This document shows positions 28,504-39,047 of a stretch of 58,934 nt of DNA, piece by piece; within the stretch, counting starts at the first letter, position 1; each line of letters begins with the position of its first letter. A model generated the notes under the pieces. That model was not told the origin of the DNA, ran no database searches, and worked only from the letters and a program-made list of their open reading frames with translations. Source of the DNA: Xanthomonas hortorum pv. cynarae (GTDB lineage Bacteria > Pseudomonadota > Gammaproteobacteria > Xanthomonadales > Xanthomonadaceae); the NCBI RefSeq assembly GCF_002939985.1, contig NZ_MDFM01000030.1:1-58934 (forward strand). The letters are read 5' to 3'. Made by a program: the position numbers and the translations under genes.

Positions 28504-29879
28504 TGAACGACACCGCGCGTCAAGCCACTCGACTCGAGGCCATCGGCGGCCGCTACGACCCGTGGCTGCTCGGCGCCGCGGCCACGCTCGCCTCGCTGGG
28601 CGTGGTGATGGTGGCGTCCAGCTCGATCGAACTGTCCGACAACCCGTTCTATTACCTCACCCGTCATCTGCTGTTTCTGGGCATCGGCGTTGGCCTGGCG
28701 TTCTGGGCGATGCGGACCGAGCTCAAGACCATCGAGCAGTACAACCAGGTGCTGCTGCTGGCCTGTTTCGGCCTGCTGATGGTGGTGTTCGTGCCCGGCC
28801 TGGGCAGCAGCGTCAACGGCGCCAAACGCTGGATCAATCTGGGCGTGTCGAAATTCCAGACCGTGGAAGCGGTCAAGGTGCTCTACATCGTGTGGCTGTC
28901 CAGCTACCTGGTGCGCTTTCGCGACGAGGTCAACGCGACCTGGCCGGCGATGCTCAAGCCGCTGGGCGTGGCGATCGCACTGGTCGGCCTGCTGCTGATG
29001 CAGCCGGACTTCGGCTCGTCCACGCTGTTGCTGGCGATCACCGCCGGCATGCTGGTGCTGGGCGGGGTGAACCTGCCGCGCATGTCGATGCCGATCGTGT
29101 TCGGCCTGCCGGTGTTCGCCTTCATCGCGATCCTGGAGCCGTACCGCCTGCGCCGTATCACCTCGTTCCTGGATCCGTGGGCCGATCAGCTCGGCTCCGG
29201 CTATCAGTTGTCGAACGCCTTGATGGCGGTTGGCCGCGGCCAGTGGACCGGCGTGGGGCTGGGCGCCTCGGTGCAAAAGCTCAACTATCTGCCCGAAGCG
29301 CATACCGACTTCATCTTTTCGGTGATTGCCGAAGAGCTCGGGTTTGTCGGTGTGTGCGGGGTGATCTCGCTGTATGCCTTGCTGGTCGGCCGCGCGTTCT
29401 GGCTAGGCATGCGCTGTGTGGAAATGAAGCGTCATTTTTCCGGCTACATCGCCTTTGGTATCGGCTTGTGGATCAGCCTGCAGAGCTTCGTCTCGGTGGG
29501 CGTGAACCTGGGTATCCTGCCGACCAAGGGCCTGACTTTGCCGCTGATTTCCTCCGGCGGTTCGTCGGTGCTGATGACCTGCGTGGCGATGGGCTTGCTG
29601 CTGCGCGTGTCCTACGAAATGGATCGCGCCGAGCGCCTGCGCAGCAAGTTGTCGCCGCAGGGTGCAGGCGCGCCGTCGGCGGAGCCGGCCGAGCCGGTGG
29701 TCGACTCGGTGCCGCCGGCGTATGCGCCAGCGCGCAAACCGCAGCGCGACACCGTGGCTGCCGCTGCACCCGCGCCCGCACCGGTCGCTGCAGCATCTGT
29801 GGCGCCGGCATCGGCCATTCTGCGCGGCACCAGCCGCATGCAGCCGCGTGTGGAACCGACGTTCGGGAGGATCGCATGA
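28503..29879 (+). CDS. ftsW: FtsW, septal peptidoglycan glycosyltransferase (SEDS)
   Basis: A 458-residue SEDS protein with about ten membrane helices; the loop [17 protein letters not shown] carries the catalytic Asp region and [16 protein letters not shown] is the family signature. It polymerises septal glycan together with FtsI. The C-terminal ~75 residues after [10 protein letters not shown] are a Pro/Ala-rich cytoplasmic tail absent from the shorter E. coli protein. Start and mraY stop share bases (TGATG). Confidence 0.95.
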   Translation: MNDTARQATRLEAIGGRYDPWLLGAAATLASLGVVMVASSSIELSDNPFYYLTRHLLFLGIGVGLAFWAMRTELKTIEQYNQVLLLACFGLLMVVFVPGLGSSVNGAKRWINLGVSKFQTVEAVKVLYIVWLSSYLVRFRDEVNATWPAMLKPLGVAIALVGLLLMQPDFGSSTLLLAITAGMLVLGGVNLPRMSMPIVFGLPVFAFIAILEPYRLRRITSFLDPWADQLGSGYQLSNALMAVGRGQWTGVGLGASVQKLNYLPEAHTDFIFSVIAEELGFVGVCGVISLYALLVGRAFWLGMRCVEMKRHFSGYIAFGIGLWISLQSFVSVGVNLGILPTKGLTLPLISSGGSSVLMTCVAMGLLLRVSYEMDRAERLRSKLSPQGAGAPSAEPAEPVVDSVPPAYAPARKPQRDTVAAAAPAPAPVAAASVAPASAILRGTSRMQPRVEPTFGRIA

Positions 29880-31156
29880 GTAGTAATTATGCGAGTCCCG
29901 CACAAGCGCCCGCGCAGTCTGCTGTGGTTCGTCCGGTCATGATCCTTGCTGGCGGAACCGGTGGGCATATCTTCCCGGGCCTTGCCGTGGCCAAGGTGCT
30001 GCGCGCGCGTGGCGTGCCGGTGACCTGGCTCGGTGCCGATGGCGCGATGGAAACCCGCCTGGTGCCGCAGCACGATATCCAGCTCGACACGCTGGCCATC
30101 ACCGGGCTGCGCGGAAAGGGCTTGATGAAATTGCTCGGCGCGCCGGTACGGGTGATGCGCGCGGTGCGCGCCGCCGGCTTCGTACTGCGCAAGCGCCAGC
30201 CGCGTGCGGTGATCAGCTTCGGCGGATTCGCGGCCGGCCCGGGCGGTCTGGCGGCACGTCTGCTCGGCGTGCCGTTACTGGTGCACGAACAAAATCGTGC
30301 ACCCGGCATGACCAACAAGGTGTTGTCGCGTGTCGCGCGTCGCGTGTTGACCGGTTTTCCAGGCAGCTTCGCTGGCGAAGAAGCGGTGGGCAATCCGGTG
30401 CGTGCGGAAATCGCCGCGCTTCCCGTGCCGGCTCTGCGCCTGGTCGGTCGTGGTGGCCCGGTACGCATGCTGGTCCTCGGCGGGAGCCAGGGTGCACGCG
30501 CGTTGAATCAAGCCGTGCCGGCGGCGCTGGCGGCACTCGGTCACCCGGATGTCGACGTGCGCCACCAATGCGGCGAAAAGCTGCGCGCCGAAGCCGAAGC
30601 CTCATACGCGCAGGCCGGTGTCAACGCCAGTGTCGAACCCTTCATCGCCGACATGGCCGCCGCTTACGCCTGGGCCGACCTGGTCGTGTGCCGCGCCGGT
30701 GCCTCCACGCTTGCCGAACTCTGCGCCGCCGGTATCGCCAGCGTGCTGGTGCCCTTCGCTGCAGCGGTGGACGATCACCAGACCCGCAATGCCGAATACC
30801 TGGTCGGCGCCGACGCCGCCGTGCTGCTCAAGCAGGACGACACCCTGGCAGTGCGTCTGCAGCAGGTCTTGCAGACCTTGCTCGCCGACCCCGCACGCCG
30901 CCTGTCGATGGCAACCGCCGCCCGCACCCTGGCCAAGCCGGATGCCGCCGAACGCATCGCCGACATCATTCTTCAAGAGGCCGGGAATGGTGAGTCGGGA
31001 ATGGGGAATGGGCAGAGCTCAGAACACTTGCAGGAACACAAATTGATGCACGCAGACAAGCGCACCGACCAAGTATCCGTCGCCGCTGGCGCTCCGCTCC
31101 ACACGATTCCCGATTCCCGATTCCCCATTCGCACCTCCGCAGGAGGTGCCGCGTGA
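29876..31156 (+). CDS. murG: MurG, lipid II-forming GlcNAc transferase
   Basis: MurG transfers GlcNAc to lipid I. N-terminal loop [44 protein letters not shown] and [11 protein letters not shown] are all intact. The family sequence ends at about residue 367 (E. coli 355); the remaining ~59 residues are read through a heptamer palindromic element and have no conserved character. The start overlaps ftsW, and the stop overlaps murC as GTGA. Confidence 0.96.
   Translation: MSSNYASPAQAPAQSAVVRPVMILAGGTGGHIFPGLAVAKVLRARGVPVTWLGADGAMETRLVPQHDIQLDTLAITGLRGKGLMKLLGAPVRVMRAVRAAGFVLRKRQPRAVISFGGFAAGPGGLAARLLGVPLLVHEQNRAPGMTNKVLSRVARRVLTGFPGSFAGEEAVGNPVRAEIAALPVPALRLVGRGGPVRMLVLGGSQGARALNQAVPAALAALGHPDVDVRHQCGEKLRAEAEASYAQAGVNASVEPFIADMAAAYAWADLVVCRAGASTLAELCAAGIASVLVPFAAAVDDHQTRNAEYLVGADAAVLLKQDDTLAVRLQQVLQTLLADPARRLSMATAARTLAKPDAAERIADIILQEAGNGESGMGNGQSSEHLQEHKLMHADKRTDQVSVAAGAPLHTIPDSRFPIRTSAGGAA
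30979..31131. repeat. Heptamer palindromic element in the murG 3' end
   Basis: Left arm 30979-31012 starts GGCCGGGAATGG and continues with GGGAATG units; right arm 31105-31131 has GATTCCC units ending CCCCATTC. The centre is about 90 bases and differs from other copies. The whole element is in frame with murG. Confidence 0.85.
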
Positions 31157-32586
31157 TCCGCCGTCTGCAGGACAGCGGCGATCTGGTGCGTGCGTTTCCG
31201 CGCGTGCATTTCGTCGGCATCGGCGGCACCGGCATGAGCGGCATTGCCGAGGTGATGCTGACGCTGGGCTATGAAGTCTCCGGCTCCGACAACTCCGATA
31301 ACGCGGCCACGCGTCGGCTGGCCAAGCTGGGTGCGCGGGTGATGCGCGGGCATTCGGCGGCCAATGTGCTCGGCACCGATTGCGTGGTGGTGTCCAGCGC
31401 GATCCGCGAAGACAACCCCGAGCTGATGGAAGCGCGCAGCCAGCGCATTCCGATCATGCCGCGTGCGGCGATGCTGGCCGAGCTGATGCGCTTCCGTCGC
31501 GGCATCGCGGTGGCCGGCACGCACGGCAAGACCACCACCACCAGCCTGGCGGCGGCCGTGCTGAGCGAAGGCGGGCTGGACCCGACCTTCGTCATCGGCG
31601 GGCAGTTGCTGGCCGCCGGTGCCAACGCAAAACTCGGAGGCGGCCAGTGGTTGGTTGCCGAAGCCGACGAGAGCGATGGCAGCTTCCTGCGTCTGAATCC
31701 GTTGATGGCGGTGATCACCAATATCGATTCGGATCACCTGGAAAACTACGGCAACGATTTCTCGCGCATCCAGGCCGCCTTCGCCGAGTTCCTGCAGCGC
31801 CTGCCGTTCTACGGGCTGGCGCTGCTGTGCATCGACGACCCGGAAGTGGCCGCGCTTGCGAGCAAGACGCCGCGCCACGTGATGAGTTACGGCATGAGCG
31901 AAAACGCCGACGTGCGCGCCGAAGATGTGGTGCAGGATGGCCCGCGCATGCGCTTCACGCTGCGTCTGCCCGAAGGCACCACCACACCGGTGACGCTCGC
32001 ACTGCCGGGCCGTCACAACGTGCTCAATGCACTGGCCGCAGCGGCGATCGGTTGGCAATTGGGCGTGGCACCGGAAACCATTGCGCGTGCGCTGGAAAAC
32101 TTCGCTGGCATCGGCCGTCGCTTCAACGATCTGGGCGAAGTCACCACCAGCACCGGTGCACGCGTGCGCGTGGTCGACGATTACGGCCACCATCCGCGCG
32201 AGCTGGAAGCGGTGTTCGCCGCCGCCCGCGGTGGCTGGCCGGACAAGCGTCTGGTGGTCGCATTCCAGCCGCATCGTTACAGCCGTACCCGCGATCAGTT
32301 CGACGCCTTTGCTGCGGTGTTGAGTACCGTCGATGCGCTGGTGCTGAGCGAGGTCTACCCGGCCGGCGAAGCGCCGATTCCGGGCGCCGATGCGCGCGCG
32401 CTGGCGCGTGCCATCCGTGCGCGCGGCCGCAGCGAACCGGTGGTGGTCGGGCAGATTTCCGGCCTGGCCGAAGTGTTGCCGGACGTGCTGCAGGACGGCG
32501 ATCTGTTGCTGATGATGGGTGCCGGCGATATCGGTTACGTGGCCCAGCACATCATCAATAACGGCTTCACCGGAGCGGCTGCATGA
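31153..32586 (+). CDS. murC: MurC, UDP-MurNAc-L-alanine ligase
   Basis: MurC adds the first amino acid, L-Ala, to UDP-MurNAc. [16 protein letters not shown] is the nucleotide-sugar loop, [10 protein letters not shown] the ATP loop, EADESDGSF and DDYGHHPRE further family motifs. Length 477 is normal. It begins with GTG overlapping the murG stop and ends with ATGA overlapping ddlB. Confidence 0.97.
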   Translation: MIRRLQDSGDLVRAFPRVHFVGIGGTGMSGIAEVMLTLGYEVSGSDNSDNAATRRLAKLGARVMRGHSAANVLGTDCVVVSSAIREDNPELMEARSQRIPIMPRAAMLAELMRFRRGIAVAGTHGKTTTTSLAAAVLSEGGLDPTFVIGGQLLAAGANAKLGGGQWLVAEADESDGSFLRLNPLMAVITNIDSDHLENYGNDFSRIQAAFAEFLQRLPFYGLALLCIDDPEVAALASKTPRHVMSYGMSENADVRAEDVVQDGPRMRFTLRLPEGTTTPVTLALPGRHNVLNALAAAAIGWQLGVAPETIARALENFAGIGRRFNDLGEVTTSTGARVRVVDDYGHHPRELEAVFAAARGGWPDKRLVVAFQPHRYSRTRDQFDAFAAVLSTVDALVLSEVYPAGEAPIPGADARALARAIRARGRSEPVVVGQISGLAEVLPDVLQDGDLLLMMGAGDIGYVAQHIINNGFTGAAA

Positions 32587-33539
32587 GCGCGACGGTCGCC
32601 AACGTGCGCGGCACCGATCCGGCCGCGTTCGGCCGCGTCGCCGTGCTGCTCGGCGGTACCTCGTCCGAGCGCGAAGTGTCGTTGAACTCCGGCAGCAACG
32701 TGCTCGACGCACTGCGCGCGCGCGGTGTCGATGCGCGGCCGGTCGATGGCATTCCGGCAATGGCGCAGGCACTGGTCGAAAAACGTTTCGACCGCGTCTT
32801 CAACGTGCTGCACGGCCATAACGGCGGCGGCGAAGACGGCATCGTGCAAGGCCTGATGGAAGCCTTCAAGGTGCCGTATACCGGCTCCAACGTGCTGGGT
32901 TCGGCGTTGAGCATGGACAAGATCCGCACCAAGCAGGTGTGGCTGTCGCTGGGCCTGTGCACGCCGCGCTATGCACGTCTGGCCGCCGGTGCCAGCGCCG
33001 ATCAAATTCATGCCGCGGCACAGCAGATCGGCCTGCCGGTCATCGTCAAGCCGGCCAACGAAGGCTCCAGCGTCGGCATCAGCCGCGTGTTCGACCAGGC
33101 CCAGCTCGAAGAAGCCGTGGTGCTGGCGGCGCGATACGACGGCGCGCTGCTGATGGAACAGCTGATCGAAGGCGATGAACTCACCGTGGCCGTGCTCGGC
33201 GAGGTCGCGCTGCCGTCGATCCGCATCGTGCCCAAGGGCCAGTGGTACGACTACAACGCCAAGTACGTGGCCGACGACACCCAGTACCTGTGCCCGGGCC
33301 TGGAAGGCGATGCCGAAACGCAGATCCGCCAGCTCGCACTCGACGCCTTTCGCGCTGCCGGCGCACGTGGCTGGGGCCGCGTGGACGTGATGCGCGATCG
33401 CGCCAGCGGCCAGCTGTATCTGCTTGAAGTGAACACCGCTCCAGGCATGACCAGCCACTCGCTGGTGCCCAAGGCCGCGCGCCAGCTCGGTATCGATTTC
33501 GAAGAACTGGTTTGGCGCGTGCTGGAGCAGACGCTATGA
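32583..33539 (+). CDS. ddlB: DdlB, D-alanine-D-alanine ligase
   Basis: A 318-residue ATP-grasp enzyme that makes the D-Ala-D-Ala dipeptide used by Mur[20 protein letters not shown] at the N-terminus, [27 protein letters not shown] and [17 protein letters not shown] mark the active site. ATGA overlap with murC. Downstream, a heptamer element separates it from ftsQ, breaking the run of coupled starts. Confidence 0.96.
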   Translation: MSATVANVRGTDPAAFGRVAVLLGGTSSEREVSLNSGSNVLDALRARGVDARPVDGIPAMAQALVEKRFDRVFNVLHGHNGGGEDGIVQGLMEAFKVPYTGSNVLGSALSMDKIRTKQVWLSLGLCTPRYARLAAGASADQIHAAAQQIGLPVIVKPANEGSSVGISRVFDQAQLEEAVVLAARYDGALLMEQLIEGDELTVAVLGEVALPSIRIVPKGQWYDYNAKYVADDTQYLCPGLEGDAETQIRQLALDAFRAAGARGWGRVDVMRDRASGQLYLLEVNTAPGMTSHSLVPKAARQLGIDFEELVWRVLEQTL

Positions 33540-33540
33540 C

Positions 33541-33655
33541 GGCGGGATTGGGGATTCGGCATTCGGGATTGGTTAACAGCGACGCCGCGTGCGCCGTTGC
33601 TGTTGCTGTTGCTGCTGCCGTTGCGAATCCCCAATCCCCAATGCCGAATCCCGCG
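33541..33655. repeat. Heptamer palindromic element between ddlB and ftsQ
   Basis: It starts one base after the ddlB stop. The left arm (33541-33572) has GGGATTG/GGGATTC units, the right arm (33625-33653) the complementary CCAATCC/GAATCCC units. The centre contains a GTTGCTGTTGCTG run, the reverse complement of the CAACAGC motif in other copies. Confidence 0.88.
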
Positions 33656-33669
33656 CGCGGAGCGCGCCC

Positions 33670-34506
33670 ATGAACGCCACCCTGCGCATCCTGGCCTGGT
33701 TGATCGCGGTGACGCTGGTCGCGTTGCCCGTGGTGGCCGTGCTCAATGGCTGGGTCGGCGCCGAGCGTTGGCCGTTGGCGCGGTTGCGGGTGTCCGGCGA
33801 CTTCAAGCGGGTGCCTGCCGAAGAGCTGCGTGCGGTGGTGCTGCCGTATGCGCGCTCGGGTTTTTTCGCAGTGAAATTGCAGAACGCGCAGGACGCCATC
33901 GCACGGTTGCCGTGGGTGGAAAGTGCGCAGGTGCGCAAGCGTTGGCCGGACGTGCTGGAAGTGCGCGTCACCGAGCACAAGCCGTTCGCGCGCTGGGGCA
34001 CCGACCGCATGTTGTCCGAGCAGGGCCGGCTGTTCCGCACCCCGCCGTTGTTGAAGGATTTCAAGTTGCCGCAACTCGGTGGCCCGGACAGCAAGACGCA
34101 GGACGTGGTGGCGCTGTACAACGAATCGCGCGCGCTGTTCGCCCCGACCGGGCTGGATGTAGAGCGCCTGGAAATGGACGCGCGCGGCAGCTGGTCGCTG
34201 GGCCTGAGCAACGGCGTGCAGATCGTGATCGGCCGCGACGATGCGCGCGCACGCCTGCAGCGCTTCGCCCGCGTGCTGCCGCAACTGGCCGACCCGCAAC
34301 GCCCGATCGCCCGCGCCGACCTGCGCTACACCAATGGCTTTACGGTCGAACGACGAATGGAGAATGGGGAATCGGGAATGGATAAAAAACTCAAGCCGGC
34401 ACCGCCCGCTGCGCCGCACACGCTGGTCCTGAATTCTCTACGCCTCCGTACACCGCTGTTGACCATTCCCCATTCCCCATTCGCTATTCCCGGCTTTAAG
34501 ACATGA
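33670..34506 (+). CDS. ftsQ: FtsQ, divisome assembly protein
   Basis: FtsQ links early and late division proteins. It has a membrane helix (about 7-28), the POTRA domain (RVSGDFKRVPAEELRAVV onward) and the FtsQ beta domain (LPWVESAQVRKRWPDVLEVRVTE-type block). ATG 33670 follows GGAGCG; an upstream in-frame opening reads only repeat sequence (a run of Cys codons) and is rejected. Residues about 229-278 come from a heptamer palindromic element and are not FtsQ-like. Confidence 0.94.
   Translation: MNATLRILAWLIAVTLVALPVVAVLNGWVGAERWPLARLRVSGDFKRVPAEELRAVVLPYARSGFFAVKLQNAQDAIARLPWVESAQVRKRWPDVLEVRVTEHKPFARWGTDRMLSEQGRLFRTPPLLKDFKLPQLGGPDSKTQDVVALYNESRALFAPTGLDVERLEMDARGSWSLGLSNGVQIVIGRDDARARLQRFARVLPQLADPQRPIARADLRYTNGFTVERRMENGESGMDKKLKPAPPAAPHTLVLNSLRLRTPLLTIPHSPFAIPGFKT
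34354..34493. repeat. Heptamer palindromic element in the ftsQ 3' end
   Basis: Left arm 34354-34381 (GAATGGAGAATGGGG type), right arm 34463-34493 (CCATTCCCC units ending ATTCCCGGC). It is entirely inside the ftsQ frame and ends about 10 bases before the ftsA start. Confidence 0.85.
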
Positions 34507-35738
34507 ACCGCAAAGGCGACAAATCCCTCATCGTTGGACTGGACATCGGCACCTCCAAGGTCGTCGCGCTGGTCGGCGAGTACTCGCCCGGCAATCCGAT
34601 CGAAGTGATCGGCATCGGTTCGCATGAATCGCGCGGTCTCAAGCGCGGCGTGGTGGTCGATATCGAATCCACCGTGCAGTCGATCCAGCGCGCGGTGGAA
34701 GAGGCCGAGCTGATGGCCGGTTGCGAGATCCGCTCGGTATACGCGTCGATTTCCGGCAACCACGTGCAGTGCAAGAACTCGCCCGGCATCGTGCCGATCC
34801 GCGACGGCGAAGTGACCTGGAGCGATCTGGAGCGCGTGCTGGATGCGGCCAAGGCCGTGGCCATTCCTGCCGACCAGCGCATCCTGCATGCGATCCCGCG
34901 CGAGTACGTGCTGGACGATTCGCAGGAAGGCATCCGCAACCCGGTCGGCATGACCGGCGTCCGCCTGGAGGTGCATGCGCATCTGGTGGTGTGCGCGCAG
35001 TCGGCCGCGGCCAACATCACCAAGTGCGTGCAGAAGTGCGGCTTGCAGGTCGACGATCTGGTGCTGTCCTCGCTCGCATCCTCGGTGGCGGTGTTGACCG
35101 CCGACGAACGCGAACTGGGCGTGGTGCTGGTGGATATCGGTGCCGGCACCACTGACCTCGCCGTCTACGTGCAGGGCGCGATCTGCCACACCGCCTCGCT
35201 GCCGATCGCCGGTGACCATGTCACCAACGACATCGCGCACATGCTGCGCACGCCGACCCCGGAAGCCGAGCAGATCAAGGTGCGTTATGCGTGCGCGCTG
35301 GCGCAGCTGGCCACCGCCGAAGAAAGCATCCAGGTGCCGTCGGTCGGCGATCGCCCGCCGCGCCGCATGCCACGGCATGCGCTCGCGCAGGCGGTGCAGG
35401 GCCGTTACGAAGAAATTTTCGAAATGGTGCAGGCCGAATTGCGCCGCTCCGGTTTCGAGGAAATGGTGCGCGCCGGCATGGTGCTTACCGGAGGCGCGTC
35501 GAAGATGGAAGGCGTGGTCGAACTGGCCGAAGAAATGCTGCAGATGCCGGTGCGCGTGGGCATTCCCCAGCACGTCACCGGCCTGGGCGAAGTCGTCGGC
35601 AACCCGGTGCACGCCTCCGGCGTGGGCCTGTTGCTGATGGGCAGCCAGATCGAACACCCGCGTCGTCCGTCGATCCCGACCGGACGTGCCGGGAGTTTGT
35701 TCAAGAAATTGAAGAACTGGTATCGCGGCGAATTCTGA
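34503..35738 (+). CDS. ftsA: FtsA, actin-like FtsZ membrane anchor
   Basis: A 411-residue actin-family ATPase: phosphate loops LIVGLDIGTSKVVALVGE and VVLVDIGAGTTDLAVY, a 1C domain between them, and the C-terminal amphipathic helix (GSLFKKLKNWYRGEF) that binds the membrane. It tethers FtsZ and recruits later proteins. ATG overlaps the ftsQ stop. The stop lies at the edge of another heptamer element. Confidence 0.97.
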   Translation: MNRKGDKSLIVGLDIGTSKVVALVGEYSPGNPIEVIGIGSHESRGLKRGVVVDIESTVQSIQRAVEEAELMAGCEIRSVYASISGNHVQCKNSPGIVPIRDGEVTWSDLERVLDAAKAVAIPADQRILHAIPREYVLDDSQEGIRNPVGMTGVRLEVHAHLVVCAQSAAANITKCVQKCGLQVDDLVLSSLASSVAVLTADERELGVVLVDIGAGTTDLAVYVQGAICHTASLPIAGDHVTNDIAHMLRTPTPEAEQIKVRYACALAQLATAEESIQVPSVGDRPPRRMPRHALAQAVQGRYEEIFEMVQAELRRSGFEEMVRAGMVLTGGASKMEGVVELAEEMLQMPVRVGIPQHVTGLGEVVGNPVHASGVGLLLMGSQIEHPRRPSIPTGRAGSLFKKLKNWYRGEF

Positions 35739-36009
35739 GGAATCGGGAATCGGGATTCGGGAATTGGTTGAAGCAAAGGCAAAGCGGTTGCGACAAGTTT
35801 GAGTGGAGAGCGGTGAGAGCGGGCAGGGCGTAGTTTTTTTGTGGTTCCGCCGAGGAAGCGGTGGTTGGCGTGAAGGTGATTCGCTGTTGCGATTCCCCAT
35901 TCCCGACTCCCCATTCCCGGCATTCAAACAACAACATTCGCCGACATGCGGGTGTTGGGCTGGCGAACGGAACAATCCGATTCCCCATTCCCGATTCCCC
36001 ATTCACGGC
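35738..36009. repeat. Heptamer palindromic element filling the ftsA-ftsZ gap
   Basis: The left arm (35738-35767) begins at the ftsA stop with GGAATCGGGAATCGGGATTC. The centre holds GAAGCAAAGGCAAAGCGG and, near its right end, CGCTGTTGCGATTCCCC. There are two C-rich right arms (35890-35925 and 35973-36009), separated by about 45 bases, as if the right end had been duplicated. It fills nearly all of the 290-base gap; no gene is present. Confidence 0.88.
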
Positions 36010-36028
36010 ATCTAAAGAGGACACTGAC

Positions 36029-37267
36029 ATGGCACATTTTGAACTGATCGAAAAGATGGCTCCCAACGCGGTCATCAAGGTCGTTGGCGTGGGCGGCGGC
36101 GGCGGTAACGCGGTTGCGCACATGGTCAACACCAACGTCGATGGCGTGGAATTCATCACCGCCAACACCGACTCGCAGGCCATCAAGAACTGCGGCGCCA
36201 AGTTGCAGCTGCAGCTCGGCACCAACGTCACCAAGGGCCTGGGCGCAGGCGCCAATCCGGAAGTCGGCCGTCAGGCTGCGCTGGAAGATCGCGAGCGCAT
36301 CATGGACGCGCTGCAGGGTGCGGACATGGTGTTCATCACCGCCGGCATGGGCGGTGGCACCGGCACCGGTGCAGCGCCGGTGGTTGCGCAGCTGGCCAAG
36401 GAAATGGGCATCCTGACCGTGGCCGTGGTCACCAAGCCGTTCCCGTTCGAAGGCCGTCGACGCATGCAGGTTGCGCTGAAGGGCATCGAGGAACTGAGCC
36501 AGCATTGCGATTCGCTGATCACCATTCCCAACGAAAAGCTGATCACCGTGCTCGGCCGCAACGCCACCATGATCCAGGCCTTCCGCGCTGCCAACGACGT
36601 GCTGCAGGGCGCCGTGCAGGGCATCGCCGATCTGATCGTGCGTCCGGGCCTGATCAACGTCGACTTTGCCGACGTGCGCACCGTGATGTCGGAAATGGGC
36701 CTGGCCATGATGGGCACCGGGTCGGCACGCGGCGACGATCGCGCGCAGGCCGCTGCCGAAGCCGCCATCCAGAACCCGCTGCTGGACGATGTGAACCTGG
36801 CCGGTGCCAACGGCATCCTGGTCAACATCACCGCCGGCCCGGACTTCACCATGGCCGAGTTCGACGAGATCGGCCGCACCATCGAAGCGTTCGCTTCGGA
36901 AGATGCCACCGTGGTCGTCGGTACCGTGCTCGACCCGGACATGCAGGACGAAGTACGCGTCACCGTGGTCGCCACTGGCCTGAACCGTGCGGTTGCACGT
37001 CAGACCCAGCGTCCGGACCAGCGCGCGCCGATCAAGCTGGTGCGCAACGCCACCACCGGCCAGCCGGAGTTCGGCGACTTCGAGACCAGCGGTGGCGACG
37101 CGGTGTCCAAGGCGGTTGGCGGCAGCATGGGCCTTGGCCTGCGTCGTCCCAGCAGCGACTCGGTCGGCAGCAGCAGCAACAACGGCGGCGGTTCCTCTGC
37201 GCCGGCGGCAGACCTGCCCAACGACTACCTGGACATCCCGGCGTTCCTGCGCCGCCAGGCCGACTGA
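36029..37267 (+). CDS. ftsZ: FtsZ, tubulin-like division GTPase
   Basis: A 412-residue cytoskeletal GTPase that forms the division ring. The GTP-binding loop GGGTGTG is at 108-114, the synergy loop [11 protein letters not shown] follows, and the C-terminal peptide [12 protein letters not shown], which binds FtsA and ZipA, is intact after a Ser/Gly/Asn-rich linker. ATG 36029 has AAAGAGGA upstream; the open frame before it is repeat sequence. A terminator follows. Confidence 0.98.
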   Translation: MAHFELIEKMAPNAVIKVVGVGGGGGNAVAHMVNTNVDGVEFITANTDSQAIKNCGAKLQLQLGTNVTKGLGAGANPEVGRQAALEDRERIMDALQGADMVFITAGMGGGTGTGAAPVVAQLAKEMGILTVAVVTKPFPFEGRRRMQVALKGIEELSQHCDSLITIPNEKLITVLGRNATMIQAFRAANDVLQGAVQGIADLIVRPGLINVDFADVRTVMSEMGLAMMGTGSARGDDRAQAAAEAAIQNPLLDDVNLAGANGILVNITAGPDFTMAEFDEIGRTIEAFASEDATVVVGTVLDPDMQDEVRVTVVATGLNRAVARQTQRPDQRAPIKLVRNATTGQPEFGDFETSGGDAVSKAVGGSMGLGLRRPSSDSVGSSSNNGGGSSAPAADLPNDYLDIPAFLRRQAD

Positions 37268-37349
37268 CGCGTCACTGCGATGCCGCTTCGGTGGCGCCGC
37301 CCGCAATGCCCCGAGGTTCGCTTCGGGGTTGCAATGCCATGTCCTCTTT

Positions 37350-37382
37350 CTGCCGGATCGACGCGTTGATCCGGCAGCTTTT
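37350..37382 (+). terminator. Intrinsic terminator after ftsZ
   Basis: A perfect 10-bp stem (CTGCCGGATC 37350-37359 with GATCCGGCAG 37368-37377), 8-base loop and CTTTT tail. It would end the dcw transcript before lpxC. Confidence 0.85.
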
Positions 37383-37408
37383 GCAGTGGCGTGACCGGTC
37401 GATTACAG

Positions 37409-37444
37409 TTGCCGTCACGCGTTTTTTGTTAAAATTCGGATAAT
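37409..37444 (+). promoter_or_regulatory. Candidate lpxC promoter
   Basis: TTGCCG (37409-37414) and TAAAAT (37430-37435) are separated by 15 bases, with a second -10-like GATAAT at 37439-37444. This is the AT-rich interval between the ftsZ terminator and lpxC. The spacing is shorter than ideal. Confidence 0.4.
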
Positions 37445-37502
37445 CTCAACGATTGGACAGCCGGTTCAGCGCCTGTCTGCATTGTTCATCCAGACTTCGC
37501 AT

Positions 37503-38414
37503 ATGACCCAGCAACGCACTCTCAAAAACACCATTCGTGCCACCGGCGTCGGCCTGCACAGCGGCGACAAGGTGTATATGACGCTACGACCGGCTCCTGT
37601 CGATCATGGCGTGGTGTTCCGGCGTGTGGACCTGGAACCTGTCGTCGAAGTCCCCGCCGATGCCGAGCTGGTCACCGAGACCACGCTGTGCACCGGTTTG
37701 ACCTGCAATGGCGCCAAGATCCAGACAGTTGAACACCTGATGTCGGCACTGGCCGGCCTGGGTGTGGACAACGTCATCGTCGAACTGTCGTCGGCCGAGT
37801 TGCCGATCATGGATGGCTCGTCCGGCCCGTTCGTGTTCCTGCTGCAGTCGGCAGGCATCGTCGAGCAGAACAAGGCCAAGCGCTTCATCCGCATCAAGCA
37901 CACGGTGGAAGTACGCGAGGGCGACAAGGTCGCGCGCTTCGAGCCATACGAGGGCTACAAGCTCGGTTTCACCATCGAATTCAATCACCCGATGATCCCG
38001 GCCAAACAGTCGCGCCAGGAAATCGAGTTCTCCACCTCGGCCTACGTCAAGGAAATCTCGCGCGCCCGCACCTTCGGCTTCATGCGCGACCTGGAGTACA
38101 TGCGCGAGCGCAATCTGGGCCTTGGCGGTTCGATGGACAACGCCATCGTGCTGGACGAGTTCCGCGTGCTCAACGAGGACGGTCTGCGTTACACCAACGA
38201 ATTCGTGCGGCACAAGATCCTGGACGCCATCGGCGATCTGTATCTGGCCGGCGGCGCCATCCTGGGCGCCTACGAAGGCTTCAAATCCGGCCACGCGCTC
38301 AACAACAAGCTGGTGCGTGCGCTGCTGGCCGATCAAGCCGCCTGGGAATGGGTCAGCTTCCCCGAAGGCAGCGTGCAGCCGCCGGTCACCTACGCCAGCC
38401 CCGTCTACGCCTGA
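37503..38414 (+). CDS. lpxC: LpxC, UDP-3-O-acyl-GlcNAc deacetylase
   Basis: LpxC carries out the committed step of lipid A synthesis. The 303 residues contain the zinc ligands: His78 in VEHLMSAL (preceded by Glu77), His237 and Asp241 in [10 protein letters not shown], and His264 in SGHALNN. The start [11 protein letters not shown] is standard. It is separated from ftsZ by a terminator and has its own likely promoter. Confidence 0.97.
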   Translation: MTQQRTLKNTIRATGVGLHSGDKVYMTLRPAPVDHGVVFRRVDLEPVVEVPADAELVTETTLCTGLTCNGAKIQTVEHLMSALAGLGVDNVIVELSSAELPIMDGSSGPFVFLLQSAGIVEQNKAKRFIRIKHTVEVREGDKVARFEPYEGYKLGFTIEFNHPMIPAKQSRQEIEFSTSAYVKEISRARTFGFMRDLEYMRERNLGLGGSMDNAIVLDEFRVLNEDGLRYTNEFVRHKILDAIGDLYLAGGAILGAYEGFKSGHALNNKLVRALLADQAAWEWVSFPEGSVQPPVTYASPVYA

Positions 38415-38600
38415 TGTCAGGGAATGCCTTAGTTGGCGTTCGAAGTGTGAACTCCGTCGGATTTCCGGCCCGTTCTTAACGTTTATTTAAGACTTCTCTA
38501 ACTCCTGTGTGGCCTATGCCCGCTAGGATGCGTCGGGTCGTGTGCGGTCTTCGCAATTCTTTCACGCACCGGCGGCCGTTTCGAAAAGGCGGCACGGACA

Positions 38601-39047
38601 TCACCGCTTGGTCGGTGGAACGTCCTGCAAGGAGGCCAAGGCGTCGCGCAGTCCTTTGTGCGTCGCCTCGGAGACAGGGCGTGGACGTTCACGGTTCTGC
38701 GGCATTGGGGAATGCAGCGGGGTCGTGATGGTCTTGATGGTCACTGCGGTGGCCTTCAGTCCGATGGATCGGGCGGCATCCAACAATTGGGTCTCGGCAA
38801 GCCGCAATTTGGCATGCCAGACAGGTGAATCAACCAGAAAAACGAGCTGTTCGCCTCGGACATTGGCCAACCGGCAACGGGTGGCCAGATGAGGCGGTAA
38901 CAGGGGGCGCAACTGCCGGTCCAGCGCATCGAGCCACAAGGCGCGACGCAAGGGGTCGCCAGCCTTTTCACCCAACGCGGCCTCGATGGCCGGTTGTGGA
39001 GCTGAAGGGTTGCGTGCGTTGGACTTGGGCTTGGACATGACACTCAT
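38601..39047 (-). CDS. dciA: DciA-like protein (DUF721), probable replicative helicase loader/operator
   Basis: A 148-residue protein whose DUF721 domain includes LDRQLRPLLPPHLATRCRLANVR, LVFLVDSPVWHAKLR and a following helix. DciA proteins assist DnaB loading in bacteria that lack DnaC. It lies between lpxC and secA, the place of this gene in many gammaproteobacteria. ATG 39047 shares the palindrome CATATG with the M23 gene on the other strand; ATG 39038 is an alternative. No clear ribosome site is visible for either. Confidence 0.8.
   Translation of the reverse strand: MSVMSKPKSNARNPSAPQPAIEAALGEKAGDPLRRALWLDALDRQLRPLLPPHLATRCRLANVRGEQLVFLVDSPVWHAKLRLAETQLLDAARSIGLKATAVTIKTITTPLHSPMPQNRERPRPVSEATHKGLRDALASLQDVPPTKR

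Noticed and set aside
33589..33669. Upstream extension of ftsQ with a run of Cys codons
   Set aside because: The residues come from a TGC repeat in the heptamer element centre; FtsQ homology and a ribosome site begin at 33670.
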